Shown piece after piece: positions 18,069 to 26,720 of a DNA stretch of 64,000 bases (positions are counted from its first letter, which is position 1; each line of letters starts with the position of its first letter). A program made the position numbers and the translations under genes. This stretch comes from Nocardia cyriacigeorgica (lineage in GTDB: Bacteria; Actinomycetota; Actinomycetes; Mycobacteriales; Mycobacteriaceae), in the NCBI RefSeq assembly GCF_010858045.1, contig NZ_JAAGVC010000002.1:246670-310669 (forward strand), in the 5' to 3' direction. The notes under the pieces are model-generated. The model did not search any database. It was not told where the DNA came from and saw nothing but the letters and a program-made list of their open reading frames with translations.

Positions 18069-18387
18069 GATTCAGCCCGCGCAGCCGGCACCGGAGCCCG
18101 ACCAGTCGGCTGCCGACGGGGCCGGCGGCGGGCATCGGGGCGCCCGGGCAGGCACTCACCGCGACGACCGGACCGGCGTGTTCGGTACTGCCGTGCCGCA
18201 CTCTGCCCGCCGGTAGCGCCGCGTCCGGCGGCGACGAGTCCCACTGCGGCTGGGCTGCGACTGGCTTCGTCGGCGGGCGGCGCGTCCGGACCGGTTCGTG
18301 GCATGCGCGGACCTGGGATGCGTCCCGGAACCGCCATACCTTCGTCGTATCCGGACGGACAGTCCGCGAAGCGAGAGAGGCACAACG
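18069..18387. other. Intergenic region before the CurA-like gene
   Basis: 319 bp, GC-rich, no credible gene. Near its right end CGGAC-N5-GTCCG (18352-18366) forms a short dyad just before the ribosome-binding site of the CurA-like gene, possibly an operator for the upstream AraC-type regulator. Confidence 0.4.
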
Positions 18388-19446
18388 ATGCAGATCACCA
18401 CCGGACAGCAGATTGCGGCCAACGAGCAAGCTCACTCGCCCGCCCCCACCACCACCCGCGAAATCCGTTTGGCCGCACGCCCTTCCGGTGCGCCGACCGC
18501 CGCCGACTTCGATCTCGTCACCACGCCGATCCCCGCCCTGGCCGACGGCCAGGTCCTGGTCCGCAACACCTGGATGTCGGTCGACCCGTACATGCGCGGC
18601 CGCATGGACGACAAGCCTTCCTACATTCCGCCGTTCCAGGTGGGTGCGGCGCTGGAGGGTTCGGCGCTGGGTGAGGTGATCGCGTCCCGGTTCGCCGGAA
18701 TTCCGGTCGGCGCCACCGTCACCCACTTCGCGGGCTGGCGCGAGCACGCGGTGATCGACGGCGACACCGCCACCGTCATCGACCCGTCCCTCGCCGAACC
18801 ACACCACTATCTCGGCGCCCTCGGCACCACCGGCCTCACCGCCTACGCGGCGCTGACCGATGTGGCCCCGGTCCGCCCGGGCGACACGGTGTTCATCTCG
18901 GCGGCGGCGGGAGCGGTCGGCAGCGTGGCCGGGCAGATCGCGCGCGAGCTCGGCGCGAGCCGGGTGATCGGTTCGGCGGGTGGCCCGGCCAAAACCGAAT
19001 TGCTGACAACGGAATTCGGCTTCGACGCCGCCATCGACCACCGCGCCGGCGACCTCGCCGGCCAATTGGCGCAGGCCGCGCCCGAGGGCATCGACGTCTA
19101 CCTCGACAGCGTCGGCGGCGAACACCTCCGCGTCGCCGTCGAAGCGATGCGTCCACACGGCCGGATCGCCCTGGTCGGCGCCATCAGCGGCTACAACGGC
19201 GACTCCACCCAGCGGGGACCGGACCTGTTCCTGGCCGCCACCAGGGAAATCACCCTGCGCGGCATGCTGGTGAACAGCTACTTCCCGATCTTCGGCGAAT
19301 ACATCGCCAAGGCCGCCGGATGGCTCGCCGACGGCACCCTGCGCACCCGGCACACCGTGTACGAAGGTCTCGACCAGGCCCCCGCCGCCTTCCTCGGTGT
19401 CCTCACCGGCGCGAACTCGGGCAAGATGCTGGTCCGCCTCGGATGA
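18388..19446 (+). CDS. NADP-dependent MDR-family oxidoreductase (CurA/leukotriene-B4-dehydrogenase type)
   Basis: 352 residues. Zinc-free medium-chain reductase. The substrate domain contains NTWMSVDPYMRGRMDDKPSY, diagnostic of the CurA/PTGR group that saturates the C=C bond of enones such as curcumin or alkenals. The NADPH fold is SAAAGAVGSVAGQIARELGA. ATG at 18388 with GAGAGAGG upstream. An N-terminal extension of about 20 residues (TTGQQIAANEQAHSPAPTTT) precedes the usual first strand. Probably detoxifies reactive enones; physiological substrate unknown. Confidence 0.86.
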   Translation: MQITTGQQIAANEQAHSPAPTTTREIRLAARPSGAPTAADFDLVTTPIPALADGQVLVRNTWMSVDPYMRGRMDDKPSYIPPFQVGAALEGSALGEVIASRFAGIPVGATVTHFAGWREHAVIDGDTATVIDPSLAEPHHYLGALGTTGLTAYAALTDVAPVRPGDTVFISAAAGAVGSVAGQIARELGASRVIGSAGGPAKTELLTTEFGFDAAIDHRAGDLAGQLAQAAPEGIDVYLDSVGGEHLRVAVEAMRPHGRIALVGAISGYNGDSTQRGPDLFLAATREITLRGMLVNSYFPIFGEYIAKAAGWLADGTLRTRHTVYEGLDQAPAAFLGVLTGANSGKMLVRLG

Positions 19447-19541
19447 GACGCGGACTGCTCGCCGTCAGGGACGGGGCTCGTCATCGCCCCGCCCCTGGCC
19501 GCCCGCAGCGCCGCCGGCGAGCGTGGTCGATGCGTCGACCG

Positions 19542-20516
19542 TCAGTCGACCCAGACCTGCTCGGCGACCCGGCGGAAGTTCCCGCCGAACACCGCGGCTC
19601 GGTCGGCTTCGCTGAATCCGCGCTCGGCGAGCACGTTGTCCAGTCCTGGCACCTCGGCGAGGCCGAGCAGGTCTTCGGGTGGGGTCCATTGCAGGGGGCC
19701 CCACTTGGTGTACGCATCGGAGAAGGCGCCGGGATTGGTGCGGATCTCGTGGTTGAAGTCCTCGGCGTCGAACGAGTAGTCGGAACCGATGCCGATGTGG
19801 TCGATGCCGACCAGTTCCGCGCCGTATTCGATGTGGTCGGCCATCGCCAGCACCCGTTCGGCACGTTCGTGCTCGCCATTGCGGCCGAGGAAGATGCCGA
19901 CGCCGTTGATCCCGATCACGCCGCCGGTGGCCGCGCAGGCCCTGGCCTGATCGTCGGTGATATTGCGCGGATGCTCCCAGACCGCGTCGAAGTTGGCGTG
20001 GCTGTAGATCATCGGGGCCTCGGTGAGTTCGGCCAGGTCCAAGCCGGTGCGGCGGGAGCAGTGCGCACCGTCGACGAACACGCCCGCCTCGTTCAACGCG
20101 CGCACCAGGTCGCGGCCGTAGCCGGTGAGCCCGGTGTCCTCGGCATCGAGGCAGCCGCAGCCTGCGGCGTTCGCGTGGTTGTAGGTGGGCAGCAGCGAGC
20201 GGACGCCCAGATCGCGGAAGCGGGCGACGTTGTCCAGGTCGCCGTCGAGCGGGGCCGCGTCCTCGAGGTCGAAGGCGAGCGCGATGGTGTTCGGGTCGCC
20301 GATCTCGGAAACCTTCGTGACCAGCCGGAACCGCCCGTCGGCGTGGGCGTCGGCGCGAAATTTCTGCAGTAGGGCGAGGGTGTCGGCGCTCGACTGCGGC
20401 GAATAGCCGACGTTCACCGACAGGTACGACCCCAGCGGGTAGCGCGCCAGCTCGCTGACGTCGGCGGTCGGTAGCAGCGGCAGGCAGCTGTGCTGCTCCC
20501 ACAGAAACGGCGGCAC
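19542..20516 (-). CDS. Membrane dipeptidase-like protein (peptidase M19)
   Basis: 324-residue TIM-barrel zinc dipeptidase homologue. Recognisable blocks are FDLEDAAPLDGD, FVDGAHCSRRTGLDL, the metal-ligand segment YSHANFDAVWEHPRNITDDQ, and GIDHIGIGSDYSFD. The N-terminal zinc motif H-x-D is here H-S-C (WEQHSCLPLLPTADV), so one of the two metals may be bound differently. No signal peptide, so a cytoplasmic enzyme acting on dipeptides is likely, although unusual members act on other substrates. GTG start at 20516 with AGGAGG seven bases upstream. Confidence 0.82.
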   Translation of the reverse strand: MPPFLWEQHSCLPLLPTADVSELARYPLGSYLSVNVGYSPQSSADTLALLQKFRADAHADGRFRLVTKVSEIGDPNTIALAFDLEDAAPLDGDLDNVARFRDLGVRSLLPTYNHANAAGCGCLDAEDTGLTGYGRDLVRALNEAGVFVDGAHCSRRTGLDLAELTEAPMIYSHANFDAVWEHPRNITDDQARACAATGGVIGINGVGIFLGRNGEHERAERVLAMADHIEYGAELVGIDHIGIGSDYSFDAEDFNHEIRTNPGAFSDAYTKWGPLQWTPPEDLLGLAEVPGLDNVLAERGFSEADRAAVFGGNFRRVAEQVWVD

Positions 20517-20623
20517 GGCAACCTCCTGGATAGTTCAGTATCCGAGCAGCTCATCCTATGTCTCGCCGCCGGCGGCCGAGGGTAGCCGCGTGGCGGTCGT
20601 CACCGCTGGGCAACAATGTGAGG

Positions 20624-22681
20624 ATGAGCGGCGTTGACGAGGAAGTGACTGATCCGTATCTCTGGCTCGAAGAGGTGACCGGCGAGGCCGCCCTCGACTT
20701 CGCCCGCTCGCATAACGACGTCGTGGTCGAGCGCTTCGCCTCCGCCGACCGGTTCACCGAGTTGCAGCGCCGCATCCTGGACATGCTCGACACCGACACC
20801 AAGATCGCCTACCCGGGCCGTCGCGGGCAGTGGCTGTACAACTACTGGCGCGACGCCGAACATCCGCGCGGACTGTGGCGGCGCACCACCTTCGACGAGT
20901 ACGCCACCGACAACCCGGACTGGGATGTGCTGATCGACCTCGACGCCGTCGCCGCCGAGGAGGACGAGAACTGGGTGTGGGGCGGTGCGGGCGTGCTGCG
21001 ACCTTCGCAGAGCCGCGCGCTCATCTCGCTCTCCCGCGGCGGCGCCGATGCGAAGGTGGTACGCGAATTCGATCTGGAGACCAGGAAGTTCATCGCTCCG
21101 GAGGATGGCGGGTTCTTCCTGCCCGAGGCGAAATCGCAGATCAGCTGGATCGACATCGATGCGGTGTACGTCGGCACCGATTTCGAGCCCGGTTCGCTCA
21201 CCGATTCCGGGTATCCGCGCATCGCCAAGCGCTGGCGTCGCGGCACCCCGCTCGCGGCGGCGGAGACGGTGTTCGAGGGCGAGGCCGCCGATGTGGCGGT
21301 GTCCGCAGGCTACGACCGGACGCCCGGCTACGAGCGTCACTACATCGGGCGCGCCATCGACTTCTTCAACGAAGAGGTGTACCTGCTCGAGGCCGACGGC
21401 ACCTGGCGTCAACTGGAGACACCGCTGGATGCCAGTGAATCCTGGTACAAGGATTGGTTGCTGGTGCGGTTGAAATCGCCATGGGAGGTCGGGTCGACCA
21501 CCTACCCCGCCGGCGCGCTGCTCGTCACGAACTTCGACGATTTCCTTTCCGGTGGACGCGATTTCGAGGTCCTCTTCGAACCCGACGCCCACACCGCCTT
21601 GCACGGCTACGGCTGGACCGAGAACCATCTACTGCTGGTCACACTCGAGGATGTGCAGACCAAGCTGTACGTCCTCACTCCCGGCGCGGACGGCTGGCGC
21701 CGCGAACCGCTCGCCGACACTCCGCCGATGTCGACCACCGGCGTGCTGAACCTCGACCCGCTCGAGGGTGGTGACGAATTCATGCTCACCACAAGCGGAT
21801 TCACCACCCCCGCCACGCTGCTCGCCGGTTCCGTCGGCGGCGAGACCACCCGCCTCAAACAGGAACCCGGCTTCTTCGACACCGACGGCATCGAGACCGA
21901 ACAATTCTTCGCCCGCTCCGATGACGGAACCATGGTGCCGTACTTCGTCATCCGCCACCGTGACCACAAGGACTCGCCACAGCCGACGGTGATGTCCGGG
22001 TACGGCGGCTTCGAGGTATCCCGCACCCCCGCCTACAGCGGCGCCTCCGGCATGGGCTGGCTCGAACGCGGCGGCACCTGGGTGATGACCAATATCCGCG
22101 GCGGCGGCGAATACGGCCCCGAATGGCACACCTCGGTGCAGAAAGCCAACCGGCACAAGGTGTACGAGGACTTCTCGTCCATCGCCCGCGACCTGGTGGC
22201 CCGCGGCATCACCACCCATGAACAGCTCGGCGCCGTCGGCGGCTCGAACGGCGGCCTGCTCATGGGCGTCATGCTCACCCGCTACCCGGAACTGTTCGGC
22301 GGCATCGTCTGCCAGGTCCCGCTGCTGGACATGAAGCGCTACCACCGCCTGCTGGCCGGCGCCTCCTGGATGGCCGAATACGGCGACCCCGACAACCCCG
22401 AGGAATGGGAGTACATCAGCAAGTACTCCCCCTACCAGAACGTCCGCGCCGACAAGCAGTACCCACCCATCCTGCTCACCACCTCCACCCGCGACGACCG
22501 CGTCCACCCCGGCCACGCCCGCAAAATGGCGGCGCTGCTCGAACAACTGGGCCACAAGGTCTGGTACCACGAAAACATCGAAGGCGGACACGGCGGAGCC
22601 GCCGACAACAAACAATCCGCGTTCCAAGCGGCGCTGATCTACGAATTCTTCACCCAGATGCTGGTGGAGAAGCGGGGGTAG
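20624..22681 (+). CDS. Prolyl oligopeptidase family serine peptidase (S9A)
   Basis: 685 residues. N-terminal beta-propeller (starting DPYLWLEEVTGEAALDF) followed by a C-terminal alpha/beta-hydrolase domain. The nucleophile is in VGGSNGGLLMGVM, the charge-relay Asp in TSTRDDRVHPGHARK and the His in IEGGHGGAADNK. The propeller restricts access to short peptides. No signal peptide. An open frame extends 66 bases upstream, but the ATG at 20624 (MSGVDEEVTDPYLW) fits the family N-terminus. Followed by a bidirectional terminator. Confidence 0.9.
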   Translation: MSGVDEEVTDPYLWLEEVTGEAALDFARSHNDVVVERFASADRFTELQRRILDMLDTDTKIAYPGRRGQWLYNYWRDAEHPRGLWRRTTFDEYATDNPDWDVLIDLDAVAAEEDENWVWGGAGVLRPSQSRALISLSRGGADAKVVREFDLETRKFIAPEDGGFFLPEAKSQISWIDIDAVYVGTDFEPGSLTDSGYPRIAKRWRRGTPLAAAETVFEGEAADVAVSAGYDRTPGYERHYIGRAIDFFNEEVYLLEADGTWRQLETPLDASESWYKDWLLVRLKSPWEVGSTTYPAGALLVTNFDDFLSGGRDFEVLFEPDAHTALHGYGWTENHLLLVTLEDVQTKLYVLTPGADGWRREPLADTPPMSTTGVLNLDPLEGGDEFMLTTSGFTTPATLLAGSVGGETTRLKQEPGFFDTDGIETEQFFARSDDGTMVPYFVIRHRDHKDSPQPTVMSGYGGFEVSRTPAYSGASGMGWLERGGTWVMTNIRGGGEYGPEWHTSVQKANRHKVYEDFSSIARDLVARGITTHEQLGAVGGSNGGLLMGVMLTRYPELFGGIVCQVPLLDMKRYHRLLAGASWMAEYGDPDNPEEWEYISKYSPYQNVRADKQYPPILLTTSTRDDRVHPGHARKMAALLEQLGHKVWYHENIEGGHGGAADNKQSAFQAALIYEFFTQMLVEKRG

Positions 22682-22690
22682 GAGTTCGAT

Positions 22691-22710
22691 CCCTCGGCCT
22701 ACGCCGAGGG
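22691..22710. terminator. Hairpin terminator after the S9 peptidase
   Basis: Perfect 8-bp stem CCCTCGGC / GCCGAGGG with a CTAC loop, ten bases after the peptidase stop. The stop codon of the minus-strand SRPBCC remnant lies in the loop, so the hairpin could serve both directions. Confidence 0.6.
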
Positions 22711-22956
22711 GCCTTCACCACGCTCGAGCAGTTCTTTCAACCGCTGATGGCTGGCCGGTGCGCCCTTGGCCGCCACGCGCCGAACCATTGGCACCAGGGC
22801 GGTGGCCGCCCCGCGGCCGTCGAAGTCGAGGGTGAAGGTCACCCGGCAGCCGTGGTCACCGCGCGGCTCGACGGTAATCGTCGCGGCCGGGCGGATCGCA
22901 CCGTCGACCCCATGCGCGGCCCAGAAAGTGGATGGCTGACCACTGTGGTCGGCCAT
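22699..22956 (-). pseudogene. SRPBCC-family protein, 5'-truncated
   Basis: Only the C-terminal half (about 80 residues) of an SRPBCC/polyketide-cyclase-like protein remains. VDGAIRPAATITVEP, then RVTFTLDFDGRG and KGAPASHQRLKELLERG match the last beta strands and long C-terminal helix of this about 145-residue family. The first 60-70 residues are missing, and upstream sequence immediately becomes the oppositely oriented sigma-factor remnant. An ATG at 22956 could start an 85-residue product, but it would lack half of the cavity-forming fold. Probably non-functional. Confidence 0.7.
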
Positions 22957-23673
22957 ATCTGCTTGGACATGCTGCGCACCCGGACCTCGCGCCGAGAGGA
23001 GCCATTCGACCAGCGCCTACCCGAACCGGTCATCACCCGGGCGGGCGTAGACCCGGAGCAGGAGGCGGTGCTCGCGGATGCGGTGGGGCTCGCGATGCTC
23101 ATCGTCCTCGATACGCTCGCGCCGGCCGAGCGGGTCGCGTTCGTGCTACACGACATGTTCCAGATGCCGTTCGACGAGATCGCCCCGATCGTCGGCCGAA
23201 CCGAGGTGGCGGCGAGACAGCTTGCCAGTCGTGCCCGTCGACGAGTCCGGGCCGCACCGATGCCCGATCCCGCCCTCGGTCGACAGCGCCGGGTGGTCGA
23301 CGCCTTCCTCGCCGCGGCGAGAGCCGGTGACCTGGACGCCCTTGTCGCGACTCTGGACCCCGATGTCGTCGTGCGTGCCGAAATCGGCGGCGGTGTGGTC
23401 AGGGACCTCCGTGGCGCATCGGAAATCGCCGAGCAGGCAATCGCGTTCGCGTCGCGCGCGGAGAACGCCCGCCCGGCACTCGTCAACGGTGCTGCCGGTC
23501 TGGTCGCGGCGAGTCACGGTCAGCCGCTCGCCGTACTGGCCTTCACCGTCGCCGGAGGCACGATCGCCGAGCTGGACATTTTCGCCGACCGTGAACGCCT
23601 GAGCCGCCTGGACCCGGCATTTTTCGGCGACGAGCGGGCATCCGGCACCCACGACCAAAGGTACTATGGCTGA
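22930..23673 (+). pseudogene. ECF41-type (SigJ-like) sigma factor, 5'-truncated
   Basis: In-frame sequence of about 247 codons beginning inside sigma region 2: GWLTTVVGHICLDMLRTRTS, then the ECF41 linker RLPEPVI, the region 4 HTH (MPFDEIAPIVGRTEVAARQL) and the SnoaL-like C-terminal domain ending at 23673. The first about 80 residues, which hold most of region 2 and core RNA-polymerase contacts, are absent. An intact paralogue lies at 56738. The missing 5' end abuts the missing 5' end of the SRPBCC gene, consistent with one deletion that removed both starts and the shared promoter. Internal starts (ATG 22969) could make only a region-4 fragment. Confidence 0.75.
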
Positions 23674-23705
23674 CATAGCTATGGCACCCATCGAAGGAGT
23701 GGATC

Positions 23706-24050
23706 GTGGCCGATGCGGATGGGCATCCTGATCTCGAGGAGTTCGATCTGTCCGCGGTGCTTGCCGCGCTGGCGGATGACAATCGGCGCAGCGTGATCGC
23801 GCAGTTGTATGCCGAGCCGGAGGGGACCGAGCAGTTCTGCAGTGTGTTCGGGATGCCGTGGGCGCCGTCGACGCGGACCCACCATTTCCGGGTGCTGCGC
23901 AAGGCCGGGTTGATCTGGCAGCGGGATGTGGGCAACGGCCGGATGACGAAGTTGCGGCGTGACGATATGGAGCGAGTGTTCCCCGGGCTGCTCGAGGCGA
24001 TTCTCGCCGCCGACCGGCGTCGTCATCCGGCCGCGCCGGCTACCAGGTGA
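23706..24050 (+). CDS. ArsR-like winged-helix regulator
   Basis: 114 residues with the ArsR/HTH_5 layout: DLSAVLAALADDNRRSVIAQ (helix 1), then STRTHHFRVLRKAGLIWQRD (recognition helix and wing), and a C-terminal dimer helix (MERVFPGLLEAILAADRR). There is no canonical metal-binding C-x-C, so a metal sensor is unlikely. GTG start at 23706 with GAAGGAG eight bases upstream. It converges with the P450 gene and overlaps its 3' end by 11 bases. Confidence 0.82.
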   Translation: MADADGHPDLEEFDLSAVLAALADDNRRSVIAQLYAEPEGTEQFCSVFGMPWAPSTRTHHFRVLRKAGLIWQRDVGNGRMTKLRRDDMERVFPGLLEAILAADRRRHPAAPATR

Positions 24051-25251
24051 CGGGCAGGGAGACCGGCCGGTGCACGAGCACCCCGGTTTCCCACTGAATG
24101 GTGTTCTCCGGCACCGCGAGTTCCAGGGTGGGCAGTTCGGCGACCAGGCGGCGCAGCACTTCGGTGATCTCCATCCGCGCCATCGCCGCACCCATGCAGT
24201 GATGCATACCGTAGCCGAACTGTAGGTGGCGCTTGCCATTACGTGCGGGATCGATCACTGCCGGATCGGGATACACATCCGGGTCACGGTTGGCGGCATG
24301 CGCGTCGGCGTAGACGATGTCACCGGGGTACAGCACGCCCGCGCCGAGCTGGATCTCGCGCGTGCTCACCCGGGGAAACGTCGAGATCCGACCGAGCGGT
24401 AGCAGTCGCAGGAACTCCTCCACGGCGGTGGGGATGTCGTTGGGATGATCCACCAGGTACCGCCACAACTCCGGTCGCGCCAGGGCCACATAGGCGATCT
24501 TGGTGATCACCGACAGGATGTTCTGATCCCCGCCGACCACCGAGCCGAGCAGAATCGCCGCGTATTCGGCATCGGTAACCGGCGGCGATACCGAATCGCG
24601 TGCGGCGAGCAGGTCGAGGATCAGGCCGGGCCGCAGGTCGCGGCGCCGCGCCACCAGGTCCTCGATGTAGTGGTAGAGCGTCCAGAAATCGGCGAGCAGC
24701 TTGTCCACATCGGTGTCGTGGGCCAGCTGCATCTCCCGCGACAGATGCCGGAAGTGGGCGATATCGGCGGCGGGGATGCCGAGGTAGTCCACATTGACGC
24801 CGATGGTCACCGGATCGAGCAGCGCACCCACGAGGTCGGCCGAACCGCGTTCACGCTGGGCCCGCAGCTCGGCGAGCGCATCGTCGAGCACCCGGTGCAC
24901 GGCGGGCACCCGCCGGGCCATGGTGGCCGCACTGTAGGCCGAGGCCACGAAGCCCTTGAGCCGCCCGTGGCCGGGATGGTCCAGATTGAGCAACATCTCA
25001 GTGGGCATGATCGTCGGCAGGAAGGTGGGACCGTCGTCCACATTGGTTTCCGCCCGCGCGAAGCTGACATCGGTCAGCACCGCGTGCACGTCGCGATAGG
25101 AGGTGAGGTGCGCGGCGGTATGCCCGCTGGGCAGCGTGACCTGCGGTAGTCCACCGCGCGAACGCTCGGGCAGCGGTTCGATCATGGTGGGCGGGGCGAT
25201 ACCGGCGAGACCGTCGAGATCGACCCGGACCGCGTCGAGTGCGTGGGTCAT
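24040..25251 (-). CDS. Cytochrome P450
   Basis: 403-residue soluble bacterial P450. The heme-thiolate loop is FGYGMHHCMGAAMARME, and the K-helix E-x-x-R equivalent is in VEEFLRLLPLGRISTFPRVS. The I-helix oxygen-activation motif, usually A-G-x-[DE]-T, reads VVGGDQNILS, so the conserved threonine is replaced by Asn; this may alter proton delivery. Start ATG overlaps the MFS stop (ATGA), so P450 and transporter are co-translated. Likely tailoring or degradative hydroxylase acting with the neighbouring FAD monooxygenase. Redox partners are not encoded nearby. Confidence 0.92.
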   Translation of the reverse strand: MTHALDAVRVDLDGLAGIAPPTMIEPLPERSRGGLPQVTLPSGHTAAHLTSYRDVHAVLTDVSFARAETNVDDGPTFLPTIMPTEMLLNLDHPGHGRLKGFVASAYSAATMARRVPAVHRVLDDALAELRAQRERGSADLVGALLDPVTIGVNVDYLGIPAADIAHFRHLSREMQLAHDTDVDKLLADFWTLYHYIEDLVARRRDLRPGLILDLLAARDSVSPPVTDAEYAAILLGSVVGGDQNILSVITKIAYVALARPELWRYLVDHPNDIPTAVEEFLRLLPLGRISTFPRVSTREIQLGAGVLYPGDIVYADAHAANRDPDVYPDPAVIDPARNGKRHLQFGYGMHHCMGAAMARMEITEVLRRLVAELPTLELAVPENTIQWETGVLVHRPVSLPVTW

Positions 25252-26576
25252 GAGGTGACTCCTTCTGGGCTGGAACCGAATTCCCGGTTCTCGGTGGTTC
25301 GTGCACGACCGCGCACCGCGACGATGAGGAGGGTGAGCACGACGAGCAGGGCGATGAGAACGCCGACTGTGGTGGTGAAGGCCGTCCGGTAGACGTCGGG
25401 GTGGCCGAACTGGCCCGCCGCGGTGTCATGGGCGGCCGCTCCGCTGAGCTGCGTGCCGACGACCGCGGCCAGCACGATGGCGTAGCCGGCCACGAAGACC
25501 GCCTCGCTGCCGATGCGGAAGAAGTTCAGCAGCCCGGCCGCGGTACCACCGCGTTCGGCGGGAACCACCGACAACGCGTGTCCGTCGACCAGGCCGATCG
25601 GCAGACCGAAGCCGAGGCCGAGCAGCACCATCGGGACGATGATCCACGCGACCGAGCGGTCCTGGGACAGCGCGAGCACACCGGCGTTGCCGAGGATCAG
25701 CGCGCCGAGGCTGAGGTAGACGACCTTGCCGATGGTCAGCGCCGGGAAGCGGGTGATCAGCTGCCCGACGGCCACCGGGGCGACGAAAACCGGGATGGTC
25801 ATCGCCAGCATGAGCAGCCCGGAGGTGCCGGCCGACAGGTCGGTGATACCGCTCAGGGCCGAGGGCAGATAGGTGAGCAGGGTGACGAAACCGATCGAAC
25901 CGGCCACCGGCACCAGGCACATCGCCAGGAACTCCCGATTGCGCAGCAGGCCGAGATCGAGGATCGGACCGTGTTCGGCGGCAGCGGGTTTCGCCGCGGG
26001 CAGCAGCCGCGTGCCGATTCCGGCGGCGGCCAGGATCAGCGCGTGCACCACGAACACACCGCGCCAGTCCACCAGTGAGATCAGCAGGCCGGAGATGGTC
26101 GGGCCGAGGGCGAGGCCGAGGCCGTTCACCGTGCCGAAGACGGCGAAGGCCTTGGTCCGGGCCGGGCCCTCGTATGCGGCGGACAGCAGGGCGGTGGAAC
26201 CGGTGAGGATGGCCGCGGCTCCGACACCGGCGAGCACCCGGGCCAGGTCGAGCACCAGCAGATTCGGCGCGGCGACGCTGCCGACGCTGCCCGCGACCAC
26301 CAGCGCGGCACCGAGGCCGAAGGTGCGGCGATGCCCGATGCGGTCGCTGACCGCTCCCCACAGCAGCGTGGTGAGCGCGAACGCGATATTGAATCCGTTG
26401 ACAACCCATTGCAGCGCAGTGGGATTCGAGCCCAGATCTTCGGAGATGAGTGGCAGTGCGATCGCGGTGCCCGCGATCGCCATCGGTGTGACGAACTGAG
26501 CGGCGAGCACCACGGGCAGCGTCGCCCGGCTCGGTGTCGCGCTCGGTACTTCGGATTCGGTGGTGACTGTCGACAT
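25248..26576 (-). CDS. MFS transporter (DHA2-like drug/metabolite exporter)
   Basis: 442-residue membrane protein with about 12-14 helices and MFS motif A GAVSDRIGHRRTFGLG after helix 2. Motif C-like GTVNGLGLALGPTISG in helix 5 marks it as an exporter. ATG at 26576 (MSTVTTESEVPS) follows GGGG. The stop overlaps the P450 start by four bases. It is divergent from the FAD monooxygenase across the 15-bp tandem repeats at 26639-26668, suggesting joint control and a role in exporting the substrate or product of the two oxygenases. Confidence 0.9.
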   Translation of the reverse strand: MSTVTTESEVPSATPSRATLPVVLAAQFVTPMAIAGTAIALPLISEDLGSNPTALQWVVNGFNIAFALTTLLWGAVSDRIGHRRTFGLGAALVVAGSVGSVAAPNLLVLDLARVLAGVGAAAILTGSTALLSAAYEGPARTKAFAVFGTVNGLGLALGPTISGLLISLVDWRGVFVVHALILAAAGIGTRLLPAAKPAAAEHGPILDLGLLRNREFLAMCLVPVAGSIGFVTLLTYLPSALSGITDLSAGTSGLLMLAMTIPVFVAPVAVGQLITRFPALTIGKVVYLSLGALILGNAGVLALSQDRSVAWIIVPMVLLGLGFGLPIGLVDGHALSVVPAERGGTAAGLLNFFRIGSEAVFVAGYAIVLAAVVGTQLSGAAAHDTAAGQFGHPDVYRTAFTTTVGVLIALLVVLTLLIVAVRGRARTTENREFGSSPEGVTS

Positions 26577-26638
26577 GAATACCCCTGGGGCGGTGGATGG
26601 ACTGGACGCGGAGTCGGCGACTACCCGGCCGATAGGTA

Positions 26639-26668
26639 CTATGATCCTAGTAGCTACGATCCTTCTAG
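26639..26668. promoter_or_regulatory. Tandem 15-bp repeats in the MFS / FAD-monooxygenase divergent promoter
   Basis: Two head-to-tail copies without spacer of CTAyGATCCTnnTAG (26639-26653 and 26654-26668); eleven of 15 positions are identical. Each unit is bounded by CTA...TAG. AT-rich against a GC-rich background and centred between divergent starts, it looks like a regulator-binding array. It does not resemble the ARE consensus of butyrolactone receptors. The ArsR-like protein at 23706 is one candidate ligand. Confidence 0.6.
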
Positions 26669-26720
26669 TACAACCGCAACCGCGCACCGGCCCGCGACCA
26701 CCCCGCCCCAGGAGAATGTG

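Noticed and set aside
17992..19353. 453-codon minus-strand frame over the CurA-like gene
   Set aside because: Shadow frame, Gly/Arg/Val-rich with no motif; the plus-strand gene has a ribosome-binding site and conserved blocks.
22680..22700. tRNA T-arm-like GTTCGATCCC after the S9 peptidase
   Set aside because: No acceptor stem, anticodon arm or D-arm can be drawn upstream; that sequence is the peptidase coding region.
26577..26720. Butyrolactone-receptor ARE box serving the AfsA-like gene
   Set aside because: The only repeats in this promoter (CTAyGATCCTnnTAG) do not match the ARE consensus, and the AfsA operon is transcribed from the other end.
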